A DNA stretch of 19,321 nucleotides from CAZSGN01 sp964606415. Its GTDB lineage: Bacteria > Bacteroidota > Bacteroidia > Bacteroidales > JBBRXJ01. A program made the position numbers and the translations under genes. Of the stretch, positions 7,610 through 13,828 are shown piece after piece. The notes beneath the pieces were generated by a model. That model saw only the letters and a list, made by a program, of their open reading frames with translations, was not told the DNA's origin and made no database searches. The stretch lies in NCBI GenBank assembly GCA_964606415.1, contig CAZSGN010000013.1, positions 1 to 19,321 on the forward strand. The letters run 5' to 3'. Within the stretch, counting starts at the first letter, position 1; every line of letters begins with the position of its first letter.

Positions 7610-9118
7610 TCAGGAGCTGATGTGAGGGATGTCATTCTTGGGTTCGATGATGGAGCGAACCAGGTTAAACAGCCCTTTTTTGTTTAAGGGTTTGGTTGCA
7701 AATCCCTGGATGTCGGCATCGCCAAGATCTTTTTTATTCATAGAGGTCCCGCTGATTATAACAATAGGGGTATCAATATCCATTTCCCGGACGATACGGA
7801 TAACTTCAAACCCATTGAGGTCAGGCATGTGGACATCCATAAAGATGATGTCAAATTCCTCCGTGTTTATTGCATTAAGTGCTTCGAAGCCATTGCCTGC
7901 TAATGTTAAATCCCAGTTGGTTTCGACCAGTTGCATGGACAAAAGTTTCCGGTTAAAATGATCATCTTCAACAATTAACAGACGTAATTTTTTATTGCTG
8001 ATGGCCGGATTAACTTCTTTTGTTCGTTCATCTTTATCGAGGGGATCCTTATTTTTCAGTTTTGCTGCGGGGAAGGGAAGCTGGACAGAAAAGACCGAAC
8101 CTTCTCCGTATTTGCTTTTTAAATCCACCTGCCCACCCATTAGGTTTGTCAGGTATTTGACATTACTAAGGCCTAATCCCATTCCTGCGGTTTTACGGCT
8201 ATTTATATCATCGGAGCGGTAGTATTTTTCGAATATTTTTTGCTGTTCTTCTTCTTTTATCCCCATTCCTGTATCTTCAACGGTAAAGTATACGTCGATG
8301 GATTGGTCTATATTCTTTTTTTCATGAAAATTGATCGTGACTGCTCCTTCTTGGGTATATTTTATTGCATTATTAGTCAGGTTAATGATAATTCTCGTAA
8401 CTTTTAATTTGTCTCCATAAAGGAGTTGCCCTTTTGTTATCCCGTTGATACATGTATATACCAGCCCTTTTTCTTTGCATTTTAACGCAAATCCCGGATT
8501 CAAATGCTCAATGGTTTGATATAAGTCGAAATATGCAGCATGTAAATCAATTTCATCGGAATTAATTTTTTGCGCCAGCATATAATCATCAAGCAGGCCA
8601 TGCAGCATTTGTGCCGATTCATGAATGATGTTTGCCATTCTTTTTTTGTTAGCTTCTTTCTCTCCCCTGCTTAAATATTTTGAGAAGCCAAGAATGGTAT
8701 TCAGGGGTGTTCGGACGTCATGAAGCAGATAGGAAATCTCATTATCACGGGTTTTAGGTTGGTTGTTTTTCGAGTCCAGCATGTTATTGACCAACTGTGT
8801 AATATCATTACGGGTGATAATTCCTGCTATATGATTTTTGTTAAATACCACGGCATAATTGGTGTTTTTTTCTGAGAATTCACGGGCAATATCCCAGGGA
8901 GAATCATTAAGCTGGCACTGTATGGCCTGATCACCATTCTGTTCTTTTAATGTTTCAGCTCCGGCTTTTTTTAATTTGCCATGTGGTAATACGTTAAATT
9001 GATCCTTTTTTTTCAGAATGATATAAAGGGGATTTGATGTAAATTCTGTGTTTATTTCGTTTGGGTTTTGAATAACATCCCAGAGCAGGTAATTGTGACA
9101 AATAAGATGCTGAATCAT
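7610..9118 (-). CDS. Soluble hybrid histidine kinase: CBS-like N-terminus, HisKA, HATPase, receiver
   Basis: A 502-aa cytoplasmic signalling protein with no membrane segment. Residues about 45-113 resemble CBS-domain sequence, ending in the typical YAVVFNKNHIAGIITRNDI pattern, so an adenine-nucleotide or other small ligand may be sensed. The HisKA motif is LHDVRTPLN with His133; Asp follows the His where Glu is usual. The ATPase domain has N250, DTGMGI (282-287) and GMGLGLS (312-318). A C-terminal receiver (about 378-490) has acidic residues EDD at 384-386, phospho-acceptor D428 in FMDVHMPD and conserved K476, so it appears active. No DNA-binding domain is present; the output must pass to a phosphotransfer partner or act by protein contact. 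The ATG at 9118 is the only good start. It is separated by 92 bp from SpmAB downstream. Confidence 0.9.
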   Translation of the reverse strand: MIQHLICHNYLLWDVIQNPNEINTEFTSNPLYIILKKKDQFNVLPHGKLKKAGAETLKEQNGDQAIQCQLNDSPWDIAREFSEKNTNYAVVFNKNHIAGIITRNDITQLVNNMLDSKNNQPKTRDNEISYLLHDVRTPLNTILGFSKYLSRGEKEANKKRMANIIHESAQMLHGLLDDYMLAQKINSDEIDLHAAYFDLYQTIEHLNPGFALKCKEKGLVYTCINGITKGQLLYGDKLKVTRIIINLTNNAIKYTQEGAVTINFHEKKNIDQSIDVYFTVEDTGMGIKEEEQQKIFEKYYRSDDINSRKTAGMGLGLSNVKYLTNLMGGQVDLKSKYGEGSVFSVQLPFPAAKLKNKDPLDKDERTKEVNPAISNKKLRLLIVEDDHFNRKLLSMQLVETNWDLTLAGNGFEALNAINTEEFDIIFMDVHMPDLNGFEVIRIVREMDIDTPIVIISGTSMNKKDLGDADIQGFATKPLNKKGLFNLVRSIIEPKNDIPHISS

Positions 9119-9161
9119 ATTATTAATTGATTGATGAATTTTGATTGGCGTAATAAAAAAA

Positions 9162-9169
9162 CAAATTTA
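9162..9169 (-). promoter_or_regulatory. Candidate -7 box for the hybrid kinase
   Basis: On the minus strand this reads TAAATTTG, a full match to TAnnTTTG, about 44 nt before the kinase ATG. No TTTG lies at the expected upstream distance, so the call rests on one box. Confidence 0.35.
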
Positions 9170-9181
9170 CGAAAAATGATT

Positions 9182-9275
9182 AATATCAGCCCCGAATGCC
9201 CGTCAACAACAACGAATAAATAACGCTTAATGGTTGTAGTTATTGCATTGAATGTGACTTTTAGGGGCTGATGTT
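9182..9275. repeat. Long-range inverted repeat, possible structured element
   Basis: ATCAGCCCC (9185-9193) pairs perfectly with GGGGCTGAT (9264-9272). Two more A-T pairs and a G-U extend the stem to 12 bp on the plus strand. The enclosed 70 nt contain GTCA/TGAC (9202-9205/9255-9258), ACAAC/GTTGT (9206-9210/9233-9237) and AATAAC/GTTATT (9219-9224/9239-9244). The last two cannot nest together. It lies upstream of the hybrid kinase, in the 264-bp spacer after the glycosyltransferase. Confidence 0.45.
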
Positions 9276-9382
9276 TATAAAGATATTGCATGGAGATTGT
9301 TTTTGAAATAGTGATGAACCCTTTATCAATGTCTCTTTTTGAAAAGAAGTAGAGGAGGGGCAGAACAAAATTTGTATAATGA

Positions 9383-10513
9383 TCAATCTTGTTTATTATT
9401 TTCTTTTTTCCATGAACAGTTAAGCAATTGACTGAATATACCTGTAAAAAAAATATAAAAAGGATAAATCAGGGCAGCGGGGAGAAAAAAAAGTGAATAT
9501 TTTTCAAGCTTAAAAAAACGGAGTGCCGGGAAAAGGAATAAGACATCTACCATTAATTTAAGAATAAACAGGCCTAACCATAAAGGGAATAAGTATGTCA
9601 TGAATAAGGAAATAGGGAGTAGTATGGCCAGTAGACTGTTAAATATGAAAACGGTTAAAGTGGCAAAAATGATATCAGGATCCTGGTAATATTGACTTTT
9701 GGATCCCCACCGGATTCGTTGTTTAATAAAATCTTTTATTGTTTCCTGTGGTTTTATGGCAACTGCTGCATCCATCGATTTAAGAAAGTGAATTTTTTTT
9801 GTTTTATTTTTTTTCAGGTGAAGTAGTAAAAAGATGTCATCGCCTGAGGGTGTTTTTTCTTTAAGGTTATTACTGGATAAATAATCCTGCCTGGTGAAGA
9901 TAAAATTAGCCCCGTTACATAAAAATGGTCTGTCAATGCCTGCAGATCCTGCCCCGGAAGCAACAAGGCTGGTTACATCAAGTGCCTCGAAAATATGCAG
10001 TGCTTTATTCCCGGGATGGACATAAACAGGGGCAATGATTGCATCAGGGTGGTGGGTGTCCCAGTAAGCCTTAATGGTGTATAGCCAGTTTTTTCCTGGC
10101 ATTACATCTGCATCAAGGGATATTAAAATATCATGTTTTGCATGCGCAATTCCTTTGCTGAGCGCTTCTTTTTTGCCGGATTGTTTACTGTTTAATTGCA
10201 GATGATTTGCCGAAGGATGTTGGTTGCAAAAAGATTCAACCAGGGAAGGTCCTGCATCGGAAGAATGGTCATTAATAAAAAGGAATTCGAAAAGATGGGC
10301 AGGAAGCGTTTGATCTTTTAACCTGGTTATTAGAGCAGGCAGGTTGTTTGCTTCGTTTTTGTAGGGGATGATAATAGAAAAATGTGTACCGATTTCAAAT
10401 GATGTTCTATGAGAGGAAAATGGGTTAATTTTTTTCCAGCCATGAAAAAGATTAACCATGAGTAAGACATAGGCAAGAGCTGGAATTCCTGTTATGAGTA
10501 GCCAGAGGCTCAT
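9383..10513 (-). CDS. Family 2 glycosyltransferase, membrane-anchored
   Basis: A 376-aa inner-membrane glycosyltransferase. One N-terminal helix (about 4-23) is followed by a GT-A domain with FSIIIPYKNEANNL (45-58), FINDHSSD, the metal-binding DAD (134-136), the acidic GDD (224-226) and QRIRWG (265-270), the Q-x-x-R-W type motif of processive or lipid-linked GT2 enzymes. Three to four C-terminal helices (about 283-362) complete the membrane anchor. It should transfer sugar from an activated nucleotide sugar to an acceptor at the membrane; the acceptor cannot be told. The ATG overlaps the nupC stop as ATGA (10510-10513), which predicts translational coupling to nupC. A functional link with the nucleoside transporter is not obvious. 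The family call is firm; the product is unknown. Confidence 0.9.
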   Translation of the reverse strand: MSLWLLITGIPALAYVLLMVNLFHGWKKINPFSSHRTSFEIGTHFSIIIPYKNEANNLPALITRLKDQTLPAHLFEFLFINDHSSDAGPSLVESFCNQHPSANHLQLNSKQSGKKEALSKGIAHAKHDILISLDADVMPGKNWLYTIKAYWDTHHPDAIIAPVYVHPGNKALHIFEALDVTSLVASGAGSAGIDRPFLCNGANFIFTRQDYLSSNNLKEKTPSGDDIFLLLHLKKNKTKKIHFLKSMDAAVAIKPQETIKDFIKQRIRWGSKSQYYQDPDIIFATLTVFIFNSLLAILLPISLFMTYLFPLWLGLFILKLMVDVLFLFPALRFFKLEKYSLFFLPAALIYPFYIFFTGIFSQLLNCSWKKENNKQD

Positions 10514-11796
10514 AATAAAAGACCAACAATGCTGGCCGAAAGTAATGAGGCCATCGTGCCACCAAGCATTGCTCTCAGACCATATTTAATGATGACTTTT
10601 CGTTGTCCGGGAGCCAGGCTGCCAATTCCGCCGATTTGCATGCCAATAGAGCCGAAGTTGGCAAAACCACATAACATATATGAAGCCATGATGATTGATT
10701 TTTCGTTTGCAATAACTCCTTGTTCTTTTAATTCGGATAAGCGCAGGTAAGCAATAAATTCGTTGGCCACCATTTTTTCCCCAACCAGGCTGGCAACGTG
10801 GAAAACATCTGGGGTTGGAACACCGGATAACCAAATAACAGGATAAAGAATAAAACCCAGAATGGTTTGCAGGGATAATTCTTTGTATTCTCCATTGGTG
10901 AGATGCTCAATTCCATTGTTAATGGTTGTCCATTCCCCGGTTTTAGTGAAAATAAAGTTGATCATATAAATAAAAGCCAGGAAAACAATCAGCATAGCAC
11001 CTACATTAACAGCCATTTTAACTCCCTGTAGGGTGCCATTGGTGAGGGCATCCAAAACATTATCGCCAACCTCTTGTTTTTCGGCTTCTGTATGTTTGAT
11101 ATCCGGACTTCCGGGCATCATTAGTTTGGCAATAACGATGGCTCCGGGAGCTGCCATAACAGAGGCTGCCAGCAAATGCTTGCCGAACATGATTTGTGAG
11201 GCGGTGTCTGTGCCTCCCAGGAAGGTGATGTAAAATAATAGTACTCCGCCGGCGATGGTTGCCATACCGCTTGTCATAATAAGAAATATTCCCGAAGGAT
11301 TCATTTTGGGCAGGTAAGCTTTGACGAGCAAAGCAGCCTCAATTTGGCCCAGGAAAATATTGCTGCTGACAGCAATGGCTTCAGGGCCACTTACGGGTAG
11401 TATTTTGCGGATAATTTTTGCGAAAATCTTAACCAGGAATTGGATAATGCCAAAAAAGTAAAGCACACTTGTTAAGGCAGAAAAGAAGATGATGGTTGGG
11501 AGTACCTGAAAGGCAAAAATCACTCCGTATTTTTTTTCATCAACCAGTTCACCAAAAAGAAACCGGCTTCCTTCTTTAGCAAACCCCAGTATCTTAACAA
11601 ATGCCAGGCTGATCCATTCGAAAAATTGTTGCACATGTGGTACTTTTAATACCAGGAAAGCTAAAAGGAGTTGTAATCCTAAACCGGCAATAATTATACG
11701 GGGAGAAACTTTTTTCTTTTGGGGGGAGAAAAGCCAGGCAAAGATCAGAATGATGATAATACCGGAAATTGCTCGCAGAAAAGGAAGAAACATCAT
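10510..11796 (-). CDS. nupC: Concentrative nucleoside transporter (CNT/NupC family)
   Basis: A 428-aa ion-coupled nucleoside importer of the inner membrane. The order is N-terminal CNT helices, the Gate domain and the C-terminal CNT domain. HP1 carries SSNIFLGQIEAALLVKAY; the usual form, as I know it, is GQTEAPLL, with GQ(T/S)E contacting the base in CNT structures. Here the Thr/Ser is Ile151 and the following Pro is Ala154. The ribose-side residues appear present: E346 in VANEFIAY, and N380 and S383 in CGFANFGSIGMQIGG. Adjacent ATG codons at 11796 and 11793 are both possible starts. It follows the bifunctional nuclease gene by 8 bp and overlaps the glycosyltransferase by 4 bp, so the three form an operon. 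The family is near certain; substrate range may differ from the classic type. Confidence 0.93.
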   Translation of the reverse strand: MMFLPFLRAISGIIIILIFAWLFSPQKKKVSPRIIIAGLGLQLLLAFLVLKVPHVQQFFEWISLAFVKILGFAKEGSRFLFGELVDEKKYGVIFAFQVLPTIIFFSALTSVLYFFGIIQFLVKIFAKIIRKILPVSGPEAIAVSSNIFLGQIEAALLVKAYLPKMNPSGIFLIMTSGMATIAGGVLLFYITFLGGTDTASQIMFGKHLLAASVMAAPGAIVIAKLMMPGSPDIKHTEAEKQEVGDNVLDALTNGTLQGVKMAVNVGAMLIVFLAFIYMINFIFTKTGEWTTINNGIEHLTNGEYKELSLQTILGFILYPVIWLSGVPTPDVFHVASLVGEKMVANEFIAYLRLSELKEQGVIANEKSIIMASYMLCGFANFGSIGMQIGGIGSLAPGQRKVIIKYGLRAMLGGTMASLLSASIVGLLL

Positions 11797-11804
11797 GTTA
11801 TTTG

Positions 11805-12410
11805 TTAATTATTTTGACGGCGTGACATCTCATCGCGGATAATCGAGGCCCGCTCATAATTCTCATCATTGATGGCATCGTCAAGTAGTTTTTGAAGTTC
11901 TTCGTCTTCCAGGTTCTTAAGGTCTCCAAAGCCTGAGGGGCCGGCGGGGAAATCTTCTCCCTGAGTATCTGAGTGCTCCGCTTGTTCGCCTTCTTTTTCA
12001 ATGTCTATGATAATACCAGCTTTGGACAATATTTCTTCTGTGGTGTAAATGGGGCATTTAAAGCGTAGTGCTAGTGCAATAGCATCAGAGGTTCTGGAAT
12101 CAATTGTGATACTGTTGTTCCCATTATTACAAATTAACTTGGCATAAAAAACGCCTTCTTCGAGCTTATGGATAAGGACTTCGTTAAGCTCAATATGAAA
12201 AGCATGGGCGAAATTCAGAAACAGATCGTGGGTTAATGGCCTTGGGGGGTTAAGACCTTCGAGTTGAATAGCAATAGATTGAGCCTCGAAGCCACCGACA
12301 ATGATAGGAATTCGTCTTTCTCCGTTTTCTTCGTTTAACACCAGGGCGTAAGCACCGGATTGTGTTTGACTGTAAGAAATCCCAAGTACGTTTAGTTTTA
12401 TCTTATCCAT
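11805..12410 (-). CDS. Bifunctional nuclease family protein (DUF151) with C-terminal UVR motif
   Basis: A 201-aa cytoplasmic protein. Residues 1-135 are a DUF151/BFN domain: MDKIKLNVLGIS, the RRIPIIVGGFEAQSIA core, RPLTHDLF and the near-invariant DSRTSDAIALALR (104-116). A low-complexity acidic linker (about 138-165) joins it to a UVR-type helical hairpin (about 166-198, LEDEELQKLLDDAI and YERASIIRDEM), as found in UvrB/UvrC. Plant relatives were reported to have DNase and RNase activity; the bacterial role is not settled. The start at 12410 gives the standard MDKIKL beginning; an earlier in-frame codon at 12461 would run through the palindrome in the leader and is unlikely. It leads the bfn-nupC-GT2 operon, 8 bp before nupC. 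Confidence 0.9.
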   Translation of the reverse strand: MDKIKLNVLGISYSQTQSGAYALVLNEENGERRIPIIVGGFEAQSIAIQLEGLNPPRPLTHDLFLNFAHAFHIELNEVLIHKLEEGVFYAKLICNNGNNSITIDSRTSDAIALALRFKCPIYTTEEILSKAGIIIDIEKEGEQAEHSDTQGEDFPAGPSGFGDLKNLEDEELQKLLDDAINDENYERASIIRDEMSRRQNN

Positions 12411-12454
12411 AACAAAATACTGCGAAAAATCTTTTGATGTATCATTTAATAGAA

Positions 12455-12478
12455 GGAACAATGTACAAATATTGTTCC
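12455..12478. repeat. Perfect 8-bp palindrome in the bfn leader
   Basis: GGAACAAT (12455-12462) and ATTGTTCC (12471-12478) are exact inverted arms around an 8-nt spacer. The site lies 45 bp upstream of the bfn ATG and just downstream of the candidate bfn -7 boxes. It resembles a dimeric-repressor operator or a leader hairpin. Confidence 0.5.
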
Positions 12479-12496
12479 GAATGGCTTCCTATGATC

Positions 12497-12515
12497 CAAA
12501 GGTAATACAAAAATA
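12497..12515 (-). promoter_or_regulatory. Candidate bfn operon promoter -7 boxes
   Basis: On the minus strand TACCTTTG (12504 to 12497) is identical to the rplU -7 box; TATTTTTG (12515 to 12508) also fits TAnnTTTG. Use of the first would give a leader of about 80 nt containing the GGAACAAT palindrome. A clear -33 TTTG was not found. Confidence 0.5.
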
Positions 12516-12552
12516 TGAAAATGTTGGCGGAGATAAATATTAATAGAAAAAA

Positions 12553-12583
12553 TTTGACAATATAAGAATCTTTTATACCTTTG
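12553..12583 (+). promoter_or_regulatory. rplU-rpmA promoter (Bacteroidota consensus)
   Basis: TTTG (12553-12556) and TACCTTTG (12576-12583) are separated by exactly 19 nt and match the Bacteroidota -33/-7 promoter. Transcription should begin at about 12588-12592, leaving a leader of 35-40 nt before the rplU ATG. Confidence 0.85.
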
Positions 12584-12627
12584 CACTCCGTTTATTGTTA
12601 AATCATTTATAATAAATCCTTTACATA

Positions 12628-13344
12628 ATGTATGCAATTGTTGATATTTCCGGCCAGCAAATGAAAGTGGAGAAAGATCAAAAGATCTATGTGAACCGGT
12701 TAAAAGATAAAGAAGGAAGTAAAATAGAGCTTGATAAAGTCATTTTGATTGACAACAATGGCAAGGTCAAGGTAGGAAGCCCTACTGTTGATGGAGCAAT
12801 GGTTTCTGCCAAGGTTTTGGATCATGTGAAGGGTGATAAGGTTAAAGTTTTTAAGAAAAAGAGAAGAAAGGGATATAAAAAACTGAACGGACATCGTCAG
12901 TATCTGACATCTTTATTGATTGAAGATATTCTTGAAAGTGGCGCCAAGAAAAAGGTGGAGGCAAAAAAAGAAGAGGCTCCTAAAGAGGCTGAAACAAAAA
13001 ACGCTGAGGTTAAGTCTGAAACAAAAACAGAATCTGCCGACGTAAAGGCCAAATCTTCGACAACTAAAACTAAATCAACTGCTGCCACAACCAAGAAAAG
13101 CACTTCTGCTTCTTCTAAGGGGAAAGCCAGTGGCTCAAAATCTACTCCTTCGCAAACAAAGAAAACAACTTCTGCGGGAGCAAAGAAAAGTGGAACAGCA
13201 GGGACGGCTAAAAAATCAACATCATCCACTACTAAAAAAGCAACAAGTCAAAAGACAGCTGGTAAATCAACAGGAGGTGATGCTTCTAAGAAGGACGATG
13301 GCAATAAAAAAACAGACCAGGATAACAGTAAAAAAGAAGAGTAA
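12628..13344 (+). CDS. rplU: 50S ribosomal protein L21 with long Lys/Ser/Thr/Ala-rich C-terminal tail
   Basis: L21 binds 23S rRNA in the large subunit. Residues 1-104 are a complete L21: MYAIVDISGQQMKVEKD at the start, and the basic FKKKRRKGYKKLNGHRQYLT signature (75-94). The family usually stops near 103 aa. Here the frame continues for about 134 residues of low-complexity sequence built from Lys, Ser, Thr, Ala and Gly with scattered Glu/Asp, including recurring TTKKST-like units, and ends in a charged KKDDGNKK...SKKEE tail. The tail recalls histone H1 or mycobacterial-type DNA-binding tails. Reading frame and codon use run smoothly through the junction, so a sequencing frameshift is unlikely. 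The strong promoter upstream and rpmA 20 bp downstream are the standard arrangement. Confidence 0.95.
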   Translation: MYAIVDISGQQMKVEKDQKIYVNRLKDKEGSKIELDKVILIDNNGKVKVGSPTVDGAMVSAKVLDHVKGDKVKVFKKKRRKGYKKLNGHRQYLTSLLIEDILESGAKKKVEAKKEEAPKEAETKNAEVKSETKTESADVKAKSSTTKTKSTAATTKKSTSASSKGKASGSKSTPSQTKKTTSAGAKKSGTAGTAKKSTSSTTKKATSQKTAGKSTGGDASKKDDGNKKTDQDNSKKEE

Positions 13345-13364
13345 GGTTTTAAAAGAATCATATT

Positions 13365-13622
13365 ATGGCACACAAGAAAGGAATGGGTAGTTCACGGAAT
13401 GGCCGTGAATCCGAAAGTAAACGATTAGGGGTTAAATTATTTGGCGGGCAGGCTGCTAAAGCCGGAAATATTATTGTTCGCCAGCGGGGTACACAACATC
13501 ATCCAGGCAGTAATGTTGGAATGGGAAAAGACCATACTTTATTTGCTTTAATTGATGGAAAGGTTATATTCAGGAAAAAAAGAGATAATAAATCTTTTGT
13601 TTCTGTTGAACCGATACAATAA
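13365..13622 (+). CDS. rpmA: 50S ribosomal protein L27
   Basis: An 85-aa L27, full length. The N-terminus MAHKKGMGSSRNGRESESKR needs no cleavage of an extra leader peptide, unlike in Firmicutes. The conserved core VRQRGTQHHPGSNVGMGKDHTLFAL is intact. The N-terminal tail of L27 reaches toward the peptidyl-transferase centre in known ribosomes. It lies 20 bp after rplU and is followed within 25 bp by a strong terminator, so rplU-rpmA form a two-gene transcript. Confidence 0.97.
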   Translation: MAHKKGMGSSRNGRESESKRLGVKLFGGQAAKAGNIIVRQRGTQHHPGSNVGMGKDHTLFALIDGKVIFRKKRDNKSFVSVEPIQ

Positions 13623-13645
13623 AACTATTTTTTATCGTACTTTTT

Positions 13646-13687
13646 AATCTCCTGTTTGATTTTTTCTTCAGGAGATTTTTTATTTTT
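13646..13687 (+). terminator. Intrinsic terminator after rpmA
   Basis: AATCTCCTG (13646-13654) and CAGGAGATT (13669-13677) form a perfect 9-bp stem with a 14-nt loop, followed by a T-rich tract (13676-13687). It closes the rplU-rpmA unit and separates it from serS. Confidence 0.85.
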
Positions 13688-13691
13688 AACT

Positions 13692-13723
13692 TAAGTTGAG
13701 CGGCATCGCTTAATTTGGATTTA
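13692..13723 (+). repeat. TTGAGCG-type intergenic hairpin, copy 3
   Basis: TTGAGCG (13696-13702) and CGCTTAA (13707-13713) form a 7-bp stem, one pair being G-U, around the 4-nt loop GCAT. Weaker pairs extend it outward. It lies in the spacer between the rpmA terminator and serS and matches copies at 42-52 (minus) and 1426-1455. Confidence 0.45.
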
Positions 13724-13828
13724 AGTTAAGTGACTTGAATGTCATCAAAATGCTTTATTCTAAATAATCTTTATTCGTGTAATTTTTATATTTATTAACC
13801 CCCTTTCGTCATTTAATAAGTAACACAT

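Noticed and set aside
9347..9361. GAGGAGGGG as a ribosome-binding site
   Set aside because: No start codon or open frame follows on the plus strand, and Bacteroidota genes rarely use strong Shine-Dalgarno sites.
12897..13229. Open frame of 110 codons on the minus strand opposite the rplU tail
   Set aside because: It is a mirror of the low-complexity Lys/Ser/Thr repeats, and its Val/Phe/Glu/Ala-rich product looks unlike a protein; the plus-strand L21 frame explains it.
13130..13390. Plus-strand frame of 86 codons overlapping the rplU tail and rpmA start
   Set aside because: A frame shift of the same repetitive tail; product rich in Gln/Lys/Arg/Leu with no family likeness, and it would overlap two certain genes.
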